Positions 21,799 through 32,230 are shown, counted from the first letter of the stretch. The stretch is 64,000 bases of DNA from Notolepis coatsorum (GCA_963971535.1 OZ020591.1:13051577-13115576); one strand, 5' to 3'. Notes: generated by a model from the letters alone, not told the origin. Program-made: numbers and translations.

Positions 21799-24375
21799 AT
21801 GGCAGTTAGTACTTTTGATCTGGGGAAATTCTTGAGCAATCCTACTTGGGAAGCGCTAGATAGCTGCCGCAAGGCAGACTTAGTGGAGATTGCCACACAT
21901 TTTAAACTCTTGGTTCAACAAAAGCATCTTAAGCAGGATATCAGGTGTCTTGTGGTAGATAAGCTGTTGGAGCAGGGGACGCTTGTTTTACCTGCGGTCT
22001 CTGATGAACATGCAAGTCCTCCTGGTGAACCTACGGAAGCACAGCCTTCTGAGGAGCAAGCCCATGGTGCTGAAAAGGCAGGTGTGAAAGTCACATTGCC
22101 ACATTTTCACTTGACCTCTCCTGTGTCAACTGGGTCTCGAGAAGGGGACCAGGTCAAGGTTAGAATAGCCCGTCTCCAGATGGAGGCTCAGGAGAAGGCA
22201 CAAGCACGTGAGGCGGAGTATCGGCTTCGTAAAATGGAGCTTGAGGCGGAAAATGAAAGGGCTGTTAACATCCGTAGGTTGGAGCTTGAGGTGGAAAAAG
22301 AGCTCAGACTGCGGGAGTTGGAGCTGGGAGACCAAAGGAGTGGATCCAACTCTGCTACACAGACTCCTCCACAAGGCCCGGGTATGTCCTCCTCCACAGC
22401 TTATTCATCACACACTTTTGATATAAGTAAACACATTGCTTTGGTGCCTCCGTTCCGAGAGACAGAAGTTGATACTTATTTTAATGTGTTTGAGCGTATT
22501 GCTGCTTCATTGCGCTGGCCAAGAGAGGTCTGGCCTTTGTTGCTTCAATGCAAATTGACTGGTAAAGCCCAAGAGGTTTGTTCAACACTTTCCCTAGAAG
22601 ATAGTTTACTGTATGATACTGTGAAGGCTGCCATCCTTCGTGCATATGAGCTTGTGCCCGAAGCTTATAGGCAGAGGTTTCGCAGTCACAAGAGAGCTGT
22701 CAACCAGACCTTTGTAGAGTTTGCTAGAGAGAAGGGAACTCTCTTTGATAAATGGTGTGCAGCAAGCAAGGCCTCAGATCTTAACTCTCTCAGAGAACTC
22801 ATTCTATTAGAAGAGTTTAAGAATCGTTTGCCAGAGCGTATTGTAATTTACCTGAGTGAGCAGAAAGTGTCCACTCTGCAGCAAGCTGCTGTATTAGCTG
22901 AGTTTGCGCTAACTCATAAAGCTGTGTTTGTAGATAGGCGTGACTCGTTTCTCCCCCATGATTTCTCTCAGAAACATTCTGTCCCCAACCATTCAGAATT
23001 CACACACCCCCGACCAAAAATGTCACCTCCACGCTCAAAAGAGGAGCGGACATGTTACTACTGTCATAAATCTGGTCATGTTATTTCTGACTGTTTAACA
23101 TTGAAACGTAAGCAGCAACCGTCCTCTCAGAACTTTAGACAACCCAAAGGGGTTGGTCTGATTAAAATGGCACCTGATTCCGATCAACAGATGCACAATG
23201 ATCAGGATGTTCTCGATCCTTGTTTCAGGCCATTTACTTCCAAGGGTTTAGTTTCCTTGACAGGGGATCCAAAAGATCAGTGTACAGTTCAGATCTTACG
23301 AGATACTGGAGCCTCACAATCCTTTATCCTCTCTGATGTACTACCTCTGTCTGAGAAATCTTCCTGTGGTTCTAGTGTCCTAGTTCAAGGTATTGAGATG
23401 GGTTTCGTGCCAGCCCCGTTACACTGTATTCATGTACAATCTGATTTGGTCACTGGTTTCTTTAAAATAGGGGTGAGACCTTCCTTGCCAGTTAAAGGCA
23501 TTTCCTTTATCATGGGAAATGATTTAGCTGGAGGACAGGTGAACGCTGTGCTGGAAGTGTTGGATCACCCAGACACAGATTCTCTGCCTGATGACTCGTC
23601 ACAGAACATCCCTGAAGTTTTTTCTGCAAGTGTTGTCACTCGGGCTCAATTGAAAAAGAGAGGTGATGAAATTAATTTGTCTGACTCTGTTTTTGCTTCA
23701 GCCTTTGTCAGGGAGGAGTTGCTGGCTCCAACTTCTGATACCGCTGACAAACCACCGACTCATAGTAAGGTACCCCCACAGACAACTGTAACTAGTTCCG
23801 ACGCATTGAAGTTACCCGTTACTCGTGAAATGCTAATTACTGCCCAGAAGGCTGACCCTTCTCTTGCAAAATGTTTCTCTTCTCTTGAAACAGAACAGAG
23901 GAGAGAGTTGCATTCTTATTTTGTGGATGAAGGAGTTTTGATGCGTACATGGAGGTCCCATGGTACTAGACTGGCAGAGCATGCACAATCGGAGATAGGG
24001 CTACCAGATCAGGCACCAGACTGGAGCACTGTTTATCAGATTGTTGTCCCTGCAGTTTATCGTCAGCATGTACTGTTCTTGGCCCATGACCACCCTTGGT
24101 CTGGACACTTGGGAGTCACTAAAACATACAACAGAATACTTCAACATTTCTTTTGGCCCGGTTTGAAGTCCGATGTAGCACAGTACTGTCGTACCTGTAG
24201 TACTTGTCAGATCACCGGAAAGCCAAACCAGGTAATTCCACCTGCTCCCCTCTGTCCTATACCAGCGGTCGGTGAACCATTTGAACATGTCATAGTTGAC
24301 TGTGTTGGTCCGTTGCCAAGGACCAAAGCCGGCAATCAGTTTTTGTTGACAATAATGTGTACCGCCACCCGTTAA
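21799..24375 (+). pseudogene. Gmr1-like Ty3/gypsy gag-protease-integrase, 3'-truncated
   Basis: An uninterrupted 858-codon frame starts 112 bp after the primer site. It contains a coiled coil (residues about 115-178), a capsid region strikingly like a SCAN domain (about 210-375: AYELVPEAYRQRF, FVEFAREKGTLFDKWC, LRELILLEEFKNRLPERI), a zinc knuckle C419-C422-H427-C432, an aspartic protease DTGA at 502-505, then a spacer and an integrase zinc-binding module (H765, H770, C800, C803) followed by D834 of the catalytic core (VIVDCVGPLP). No reverse transcriptase or RNase H lies between protease and integrase. That order is known for the Gmr1 group, in which integrase precedes RT. The frame ends at 24373, where unrelated DNA begins, so the rest of integrase, RT, RNase H and the 3' LTR are missing. 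The surviving part has no stop or frameshift. Confidence 0.9.
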
Positions 24376-24440
24376 AAATGCTTGATTTAACCCTTTAGTC
24401 CGCTTTGACCGCTTTTCCGCCGTCCCTGCTACACTCGGGA
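24374..24440. other. Junction between Gmr1 element and satellite array
   Basis: Gmr1 coding sequence stops at ACCGCCACCCG. The next bases, TTAAAAATGCTTGATTTAACCC followed by AGTCCGCTTTGACCG, resemble two places inside the transposon nest at 47783-49550 (about 48516-48541 and 49199-49212), so the array appears to sit next to remnants of that kind of element. Confidence 0.5.
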
Positions 24441-25423
24441 CCAGTACACTAACGTTAGCCTATAGCTCCGCCGTCGCTGCTACACTCGGGACCAGTACAC
24501 TAACGTTAGCCTATAGCTCCGCCGTCCCTGCTACACTCGGGACCAGTACACTAACGTTAGCCTATTAGCTCCGCCGTCCCTGCTACACTCAGGACTACAC
24601 TAACGTTAGCCTATAGCTACAGTCTGGACCAGTACACTAACGTTAGCCTATAGCTGCGCCGTCCCTGCTACACTCAAGACTACACTAACGTTAGCCTATA
24701 GCTACAGTCGGGACCAGTACACTAACGTTAGCCTATAGCTCCGCCGTCCCTGCTACACTCGGGACCAGTACACTAACGTTAGCCTATTAGCTCCGCCGTC
24801 CCTGCTACAGTCGGGACCAGTACACTAACGTTAGCCTATAGCTACAGTCGGGACCAGTACACTAACGTTAGCCTATTAGCTCTGCCGTCCCTGCTACAGT
24901 CGGGACCACTACACTAACGTTAGCCTATAGCTACAGTCGGGACCAGTACACTAACGTTAGCCTATAGCTCCGCCGTCCCTGCTACAGTCGGGACCACTAC
25001 ACTAACGTTAGCCTATTAGCTCTGCCGTCCCTGCTACAGTCGGGACCAGTACACTAACGTTAGCCTATAGCTACAGTCGGGACCAGTACACTAACGTTAG
25101 CCTATAGCTACAGTCGGGACCAGTACACTAACGTTAGCCTATAGCTACAGTCGGGACCAGTACACTAACGTTAGCCTATAGCTCCGCCGTCCCTGCTACA
25201 GTCGGGACCACTACACTAACGTTAGCCTATTAGCTCCGCCGTCCCTGCTACAGTCGGGACCAGTACACTAACGTTAGCCTATAGCTACAGTCGGGACCAG
25301 TACACTAACGTTAGCCTATTAGCTCTGCCGTCCCTGCTACAGTCGGGACCAGTACACTAACGTTAGCCTATTAGCTCCGCCGTCCCTGCTACAGTCGGGA
25401 CCAGTACACTAACGTTAGCCTAT
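24441..25423. repeat. Satellite array, block 1 (52- and 37-bp monomers)
   Basis: About 22 copies of a monomer containing TCGGGACCAGTACACTAACG then TTAGCCTA. The long form (52 bp) adds TTAGCTCCGCCGTCCCTGCT; the short form (37 bp) lacks it. Each monomer has the perfect 10-bp palindrome CTAACGTTAG and a GTCCC/GGGAC dyad. Variants are single substitutions. No open reading frame is maintained. Block 2 follows a LINE insertion. Confidence 0.95.
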
Positions 25424-26062
25424 AACCCCACCCATCCACTATACACAGACTTGGCTGACAGGAGGAGCATGTTCAGTGCTAGGCTCACACTACCCAAATG
25501 CAGCACTGAACGGCACAGGAAGTCCTTCATTCCAACAGCCATCAGACTATATAATGCATCACTGTGCCTCACTGCATCACTGAGCACAGAGCGGCAGCTC
25601 AATAGTGGCAGGAGGACGCGACTAGCGGCCTCCAGGCTCCACAACAGGGGGCAGCGACGGCTGCCAGACATTGATCTAAGTCTTATTGGAACCCGAGGAG
25701 GACAATACACTACCTAAAGCATACTGCACCTAGTTACACTGAATACTGGAATATATAGTTCATATTTCATTTAATTAGATTTAGATTTAAATTATAATTA
25801 TAATTATATTGACCAAATTGTTTACCCCATGCTCAGTATGCTCAGTATATTCTTACTGTATTTATTTCTGTATATATTATTTCATTTCATTTTATCCTAT
25901 TTTATTTTACTCTACTCTTATCCTAGGCAACTTGATTTGATTTGTGTTATTATTCTAATTTGTGACCTGTCCTGTCTAAATGTTTAAATGTTGAGCGATT
26001 TGCAGTGTCTAATTTCCCACGGGATAATAAAAGTATTTCTATTTCTATTCTATTCTATTCTT
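25424..26062 (+). pseudogene. LINE 3' end inserted in the satellite
   Basis: The plus-strand frame 25451-25717 reads ADRRSMFSARLTLPKCSTER, RHRKSFIPTAIRLYNASLCL and RLHNRGQRRLPD, a C-terminal non-LTR retrotransposon tail. An untranslated AT-rich region follows and it ends in a TTCTATTCTATTC tail, typical of the short tandem tails of CR1/Rex/L2-like LINEs. Satellite monomers resume immediately (TTAGCTCCGCCG). A related tail is at about 41240-41560. Confidence 0.75.
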
Positions 26063-26797
26063 AGCTCCGCCGTCCCTGCTACACTCGGGACCAGTACACT
26101 AACATTAGCCTATTAGCTCCGCCGTCCCTGCTAGTCGGGACCAGTACACTAACGTTAGCCTATTAGCTCCGCCGTCCCTGCTCCACTCGGGACCAGTACA
26201 CTAACGTTAGCCTATAGCTCCGCCGTCCCTGCTAGTCGGGACCAGTACACTAACGTTAACCTATTAGCTCCGCCGTCCCTGCTACAGTCGGGACCAGTAC
26301 ACTAACGTTAGCCTATTAGCTCCGCCGTCCCTGCTACAGTCGGGACCAGTACACTAACATTAGCCCATTAGCTCCGCCGTCCCTGCTAGTCGGGACCAGT
26401 ACACTAACGTTAGCATATTAGCTCCGCCGTCCCTGCTACACTCGGGACCAGTACACTAACATTAGCCTATAGCTCCGCCGTCCCTGCTACAGTCGGGACC
26501 AGTACGCTAACGTTAGCCTATTAGCTCCGCCGTCCCTGCTACAGTTGGGACCACTACACTAACATTAGCGTCGCCGTCCCTGCTACAGTCGGGACCAGTA
26601 CACTAACGTTAGCCTATTAGCTCCGCCGTCGCTGCTACAGTCGGGACCACTACACTAACGTTAGCCTATTAGCTCCGCCGTCGCTGCTACAGTCGGGACC
26701 AGTACACTAATGTTAGCCTATAAGCTCCGCCGTCCCTGCTACAGTTGGGACCAGTACACTAACGTTAGCCTATTAGCTCCGCCTTCTGCCAGTAATG
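26063..26797. repeat. Satellite array, block 2
   Basis: About 14 further monomers, mostly the 52-bp form, with more variants than block 1 (ACATTAG for ACGTTAG in several, shortened TGCTAGTCGGG in others). The array ends at GCTCCGCCTTCTGCC. Confidence 0.95.
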
Positions 26798-27324
26798 CAC
26801 CCGGTTAGAAACAGGTTCGTTTATTTTCTATACTGAGCTGCGGCGTGGGGGCAGGTCCTAAACACTCCGGCAAAACACACGCTTCTAGGGATGGCTTGGA
26901 CAACTGACCCCACCCGCCCGTTGAAGAGCAATGCCCAATAACGCCGGAGGCACGATCGCTGTGGATAACTGGAATGGCGATGAGATTATTGGATTCTTTT
27001 TTTTATTACTTCAGAGACCAGGTAAGGACACTATATATGAAAGCTTGCATTGATCTGATATTTATTTCTACTGCGATTGAAGCTATATGCGTTTGTGTCT
27101 AGCTGTTCTGCCGTTGGGTTGCAGGAGGGGGGGGGGGGGGCGCCGGTCTAAGCCACATTGCACATGCGTGCATGACAAAGGATAATAGTGATGATCTAGC
27201 GTTGATTTCAGGAAGATCCGATAATCAGGCGAAAAATTGCAATGTGTTTATTGAATTACACAAAAATGCAGTTATATACTCGTACTGGCCAATCACGTCT
27301 CGCTCTTCGCCATTGAGATATACC
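26798..27324. other. Unassigned; poly-G tract
   Basis: No gene recognised. A run of about 15 G at 27127-27141 and a T-rich run near 26998 are the only notable features. A short plus-strand frame at 27172-27435 has no support. Confidence 0.5.
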
Positions 27325-27960
27325 TCATCTCCAGTACCTACTGCGCCTAGTTTGGTAAGCATGGGTGTCTCTGATTCGGTTGAAGTAGTTGTTAAAGTAC
27401 ACTGGCACTACCTCATGCACTATTCTGTGAACTAGGCACATCCCTATCTGGTTTACTCTGTCTTCCACATTAAGCCATCTCATGACCTCAAAGTGAGATG
27501 GGTTAAGGTGGGTTCGAGCAGGTAGCCTTAGAATTACCCTGATTAGCTTGTTTTGTGATGTCTGTAGTTTTATTTTCTGACTTTTGGGGGCACTGTTGTA
27601 CCAGGAGCCACATGCATAGTCATAGTGACACTGTATGAGAGCTCCAGCAAGAATCTTCATCGCTGACTGATCTAAAAAATGTGAGATTCTGGCTAGGTAT
27701 CTAGTCCTGTTATTTATCTTTGTAAGTGCTTGGTGAGCCATGCTTTCCCCTGATAAGCTGTTTTCCAGGACGCAACCGAGATATTTCACAGATGTTTTGT
27801 CTGTGAGAACAGTATCTCCTATTCTAATTGTGGCCAGCTGGGGGTATTGTGGGTGTGGCTCTGGCGTCAGCGTGTATTTCAGTCTGACCGGTTGGCGGCT
27901 GGAAGGAACACTTCCTAGTTGTGTGCGGGCGGCGATAGCAGCAAACATTTCCCCACACCT
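27325..27960 (-). pseudogene. CR1/L2-type LINE, segment 1 (C-terminal)
   Basis: The 207-codon minus-strand frame reads SVKYLGCVLENSLSGESMA, ALTKINNRTRYLARISHFLD, HYDYACGSWYNSAPKSQKIK, LIRVILRLPARTHLN, and RDTHAYQTRRSRYWR, the region after the RT domain of CR1/L2/Rex-like LINEs. It is the C-terminal continuation of the minus-strand LINE pieces at 28677-34146. The N-terminal 20 or so codons look non-LINE, suggesting the junction with the insert at 27971-28676. Confidence 0.75.
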
Positions 27961-27970
27961 GATTCCCCTG

Positions 27971-28676
27971 TGACGGGACGAGAGAGAGTCCTGGTGAGTA
28001 ACTTAACTATATTATAGAGCGGAGCTTGCATCATCATGTCGATAGGTTGCACGGTTTAAGTATTTATACTGCGTATGGTCTTCCTTAGGGAACGACAGAC
28101 GGTGAAGAGGCGAGGCGTTGTGCTTACGCCTGGCGATACAGGTATCGCTCACTTCTTTTGTTTATGAGTTGCACACATGCATATTACACACACAGACTGT
28201 TTAGGATAAATAGTAATACAGACAACCTGTCCTGATTTCCCTCAGGCTGGGGAACTAGATGTACCATTGTGGCCTGGGTGTGTGCTGTGTGTGTGTGCGG
28301 CGCCGGGTGTTTCGTTCATTCAGTTCAAGTGTAAGTCTAGCTCTCTCTCCCGTCCGTTTGTATGACCGGTGTGTTAATAAATGTTTGTCTTGTAGTGTGC
28401 AACAGCCAGCATTTAATGCGTTGATATTCATTGTAATTTCTGTGTCATGACAGGTGGTGGTCCTTGTCAACAAGTGGTCACTGTTTTTGGCTACTACAGG
28501 TTAGGGTGTAGTGTGGGTTCAGTCTGTCTCTCTGTGCTAAATGTATACATGGTGATACCTCTATTTTTGTATAAAATTCAACTTACTCTCTTATACCATA
28601 GCTTACAATAAAGATAATTATATTAAACATAATTGCTTTGTCTGTCTGTTATATGCCCTAAACCTCCTAGTTACAT
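27971..28676 (+). repeat. LTR-like insert in LINE (tentative)
   Basis: The insert separates two pieces of the same LINE. It begins TGTGACGGGACG and ends CCTAGTTACA, giving TG...CA and a near-inverted TGTGAC/GTTACA pair, and has AATAAA at about 28376 and 28612. No target duplication was found (CCCC against TAATG), so solo-LTR status is a guess. Small frames inside are not supported. Confidence 0.3.
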
Positions 28677-28970
28677 AATGTTAAAACCTGGCGATTTTCT
28701 GAGCCCGACCTTTGACCCGAATAAAATTGACTCAGTCTTCCCCACGTGGAGGGACAGCTTGTTGTGGCCTAGCCAGTCGCTAACCTTCTCTAGTTCTGCA
28801 CTCAATGTCTGCTCAACCACTTGTTTGTCTTTGTGAGACACTAGTAGGGCGGAGTCATCTGCGTATAAAAAAAGGTCACATGAGCAAGCTGCTTTCAGGT
28901 CATTTATATACAGTAGAAAGAGGAGCGGACCCAAAACACTCCCTTGTGGGACCCCGCACTCTACTGTCAA
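28677..28970 (-). pseudogene. CR1/L2-type LINE, segment 2 (RT with YADD)
   Basis: The frame reads VECGVPQGSVLGPLLFLLYI, CDLFLYADDSALLVSHKDKQ, LGHNKLSLHVGKTESILFGS, the RT core of the LINE with an intact YADD. Immediately upstream on the minus strand the sequence is broken by a hAT at about 28971-29997; LINE coding (NGVLSS) resumes beyond it. Confidence 0.85.
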
Positions 28971-29997
28971 CTAATCTGCCGATTATTTTTTCGATTAGTC
29001 GACTAATCGAAAACCAATGTAAACAACAACAAACACAAAAAAATAAATTTTTTTTTTTTTTTTTAATTACCTATCTTTGTGAAAGTGGCTTCTCAGCTCT
29101 GGTCCAGCTGAAGACAGAGCAGAGGAACAGATTGGACATTGAGCATGACCTCAGAGTTGCTTGTCTACCATCACCCCAGACTTTGAGACTCTTGTCAGGA
29201 CCAAACAACAACATCATAACATGATGATCCCATAGCAAATTAAAATAATGACTCATGAAACATTTGAATTTGGATCTTTAAGCCACTTTAAATGAAAATG
29301 TATTTGAAGAACAATACAGCAATCACTCATAACAAGATAAATAAATTAAATAATACAAATTAAAGTGGAAGTGTACTTTAAATAACGTTTGTTTGCGGTG
29401 TGTGAGAGGAGTCTGTGTGTGTGTGTATGTGTGTGTGTCTTACTCTGATCGCTGTGTGAGTGAGAGGAGTGTGTGTACTGTGTAATTTGTGTATGTGTGT
29501 GTGTCTTACTCTGATCGCTGTGTGTGAGTGAGAGGAGTGTGAATGTGTGTGTGTCTTACTCTGATCGCTGTGTGTGAGAGAGAGGAGTGTGAATGTGTGT
29601 GTGTCTTACTCTGATCGCTGTGTGTGAGTGAGAGGAGTGTGTATGTGTGTGTGTCTTACTCTGATCGCTGTGTGTGAGTGAGAGGAGTGTGTATGTGTGT
29701 GTCTTACTCTGATCGCTGTGTGTGAGTGAGAGGAGTGCGTGTGTAATGTATTGTGTGTCTAGTCTGATCATCATCTCCTGCAGGGGAACAATGTTTTCAA
29801 TGTCCAAAATTTGCTATGGGATCATCATGTTATGATGTTGTCTGGAACCCTGAGAAGCCACTCTCACAAAGATAGGTAGTGCATTAAAAAAAAAAAAAAA
29901 AAAAAAAAAATTTAATGACTACTCGACGCAACAATTTCTCGTCAACGATTTTTTATAATCGACATCGTCGATTATGTTGACTAATCGTTGCAGCCCT
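28971..29997. mobile_element. hAT element with inverted transposase-tail copies
   Basis: The right end, reverse complemented, is TAGGGCTGCAACGATTAGTC. The left end lacks the first bases (starts GTCAACTAATC), so it is damaged and no clean target duplication remains. Inside, 29064-29230 on the plus strand encodes YLCESGFSALVQLKTEQRNR and LDIEHDLRVA, the conserved C-terminal dimerisation segment of hAT transposases. A partial inverted copy lies at 29806-29880. Between them is a minisatellite. Confidence 0.75.
29390..29765. repeat. Minisatellite, ~50-65 bp period
   Basis: About seven copies of a unit with TCTTACTCTGATCGCTGTGT, GTGAGTGAGAGGAGTGTG and a variable GT run. It forms the loop between the inverted transposase-tail copies of the surrounding hAT. 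Frames across it are repeat artefacts. Confidence 0.9.
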
Positions 29998-30053
29998 ACT
30001 GGAGAGTACTCCGTTTATATCTACCACCTGTTGTCTCCCTGTTAGGTAGGAAC
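29998..30053 (-). pseudogene. CR1/L2-type LINE, short RT segment
   Basis: On the minus strand it reads LTGRQQVVDINGVLSS, connecting the RT piece at 28677-28970 to the piece beyond the hAT at 30054-30901. The sequence is in register across both hATs. Confidence 0.7.
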
Positions 30054-30901
30054 TAGGGATGTCCCGATCCGATCACGTGATCGGAATCGGCGTGGATCAC
30101 GTGCTTTTCAGAGGATCGGGGATCGGGAAAACATAATAAAAATCGGCAGTCAAAAAAAGAAAAATTTTATTCAACAAACATGACCATGTCCACGTCTTAA
30201 ACTCATACGGAGGCCTTAGTTTTGGTTTTAAATTACATATAATATATCATCATTAATGTATTTATTGTCACACAGAGCAGAATATTTGTCCACAACAAAC
30301 ACATTCCCCTTTAATTTTCACCGTTGCAACAAACACCCCTTTAATTTAGACGCTACACGCTCCACATCACAACAACAGTACAACACGTCGCTCCCGAAAC
30401 ACGGTTAATATCCACTGACTTGAGCAGCTAGACTTAATGTCAGAGGTTTGGAACTAAGCATTTTAAAATAGAAAGTCAAGCCAGTTGCAATGTTTGCAAG
30501 GACAGGCTGGAGGCGAAGTTTTCAGACTAACTTTTCACCTGGAGGATAACGTTACGTGACTGAGGATTATCGTCGGCGTTTCAGACCAGAATGGACCATT
30601 ACGTAAGTCGAACACTGAATGTATACTAATGTGCAAACATATATTGAAACTTTTAATATTTCTCATATGAAGCAGAAGCACATTTCTCAGGGTGAATGTA
30701 ATAACAAACGCCTCCGCGCTCGCGCCCCCGGACTATAGGCAACAGATGGGCTTGTCTCGCTCTGCCAGTTTCTGACAAAAATGCGTCAAAATTGATTACT
30801 AATGTGAAAGATCGGATCGGAAACGATCGGATCGATAGATATTTAAAATCACATGATCGGGATCGGATCGGAAGCAAAAAAAGGCGATCGGGACATCCCT
30901 A
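30054..30901. mobile_element. Non-autonomous hAT, TAGGGATGTCCCGATC family
   Basis: The left end TAGGGATGTCCCGATCCG and right end CGATCGGGACATCCCTA are inverted. The target duplication is GTAGGAAC (30046-30053) against CTAGGAAC (30902-30909), 7 of 8. Subterminal GATCGGAATCGG repeats are present. It has no transposase. Confidence 0.9.
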
Positions 30902-31519
30902 CTAGGAACCAATCAATTTCTGAGCTGCCTCATTAAAGCCTAGGGCCCTAAGCTTCATTAACAAGATGTTGTGATCCACTGAATCAAATGCCTTCTGGAG
31001 GTCTAACATTACCATTCCACAGAACTTTCCCTCGTCTACCTCTTTCCTGATGTAATCTGTGAGGAACAGCAGGCAGGTGTCTGTGGAGTGAGACCTCCTG
31101 AAACCAGATACATGATGTTATTAGTGGAGAAATACCCGTCTATTTGCTCATATACTAGCCTCTCAATGGTTTTTGATAGAACGCCCAGGATGGAAATGGG
31201 TCTGTAGTTACCCGGTTCCAATTTGTTTCCCTTTTTGTGGAGAGGAATAACTCTTGCCGATTTCATTTAGCTTGGAAATGTTCCTGTGTCAATGGCTAGG
31301 TTGGTAATGTGAGCTACATATGGGGCAATGATTTCTGCAGCATCCTGCAAGAATTTACCAGGGATGTTGTCTAATCCAGTAGCCCTTGAGGTGTCAAGTT
31401 TTTTAAGCTTTTCCTGGACCTCCATCTCAGTCACTTTCCTAAAGGAAAAAGTATTTGCTTTAACCCCCTGATCTAGGTAGAATTTATGGACTTCACTCTA
31501 TGTTGTTGCCAGGTTTAGC
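30902..31519 (-). pseudogene. CR1/L2-type LINE, N-terminal RT segment
   Basis: The minus-strand frame 31036-31266 reads SARVIPLHKKGNKLEPGNYR and PISILGVLSKTIERLVYEQI. After a frameshift near 31110 it continues RRSHSTDTCLLFLTDYIRKE and MVMLDLQKAFDSVDHNIL. These are RT blocks 1-3. One catalytic Asp (LDLQKAFDSVDH) is present. Confidence 0.85.
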
Positions 31520-32128
31520 CATAGGCGGAGTTTGAACTTGACGCCAGGGGGTGCAACTGCTTGGCGAACTATACCCGCGCGCACGCGCAGCGGGCTCGCG
31601 CGATTTTTTTTTACCTTTAATTTATTATTTTAGCGTTTTTACAATGCCCTAACCCCTAATTTTTTATTTTATTTAGGTAGTACAGCAGCACACACACACT
31701 CACACACACAGCACTACGGGGGATCATTTTTAACTGACTTAGGCTCTAATTATTATTATTCATAGAGACTCTCGAGCAATAATAATTATTACAGCCTCCA
31801 TTTTTCGTGGACGAAAAATATACCAGGCTATAGATATCAATTTTCCCGAAATAACGCTACCTGCCTCGACAAAATTCGTGCATTGGTTATCCAGATACAT
31901 TAATTATCATCTCAGAATAAGTGGCTTTGTATCGCGCTGCTGCTGCTGCTGCTGGCCGCGCATTGCCGTTAACCCTTTCACTGCCAGTGCTGCCACACTA
32001 CAGAAGGTTCGCCTTATAATGTGACATGATTACTACTATAAAATGAATGTATTGTAAAACAAAACATAATAGAATTCAGATTTGTTTCTCACAATTATTA
32101 TAATTTTATTAAAATAAAAATAATCTTG

Positions 32129-32167
<39 letters not shown>

Positions 32168-32230
32168 ATTTCACCCCCGGTCACCAGGGGGTGCAATGCA
32201 CCCCCTGAACCCCCATAAACTCCGCCCATG
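31520..32230. mobile_element. hAT with CATAGGCGGAGTTT ends
   Basis: The left end is CATAGGCGGAGTTTGAAC and the right end, reverse complemented, CATGGGCGGAGTTTATGG. The exact 8-bp duplication GGTTTAGC flanks it (31512-31519 and 32231-32238), within LINE coding sequence. Subterminal CAGGGGGTGCAA/TTGCACCCCCTG inverted blocks occur. It contains a piggyBac-like end at about 31973 (TTAACCCTTTCACTGCC), a (CTG)n run at about 31939 and a ~33-bp A run at 32131-32163. Confidence 0.85.

Noticed and set aside
21799-24375. Domesticated Gag-type host gene
   Set aside because: The frame is open for 858 codons, but it has an adjacent LTR and primer binding site and ends abruptly inside integrase, which fits a truncated recent retrotransposon.
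24441-26797. CRISPR-like direct repeats
   Set aside because: The units are contiguous without unique spacers, vary in length between 37 and 52 bp, and sit in a vertebrate genome; this is satellite DNA.
29556-29807. Repetitive 83-codon minus-strand frame (SLTHSDQSKTHT repeats)
   Set aside because: It is produced by the minisatellite period; no independent evidence for coding.
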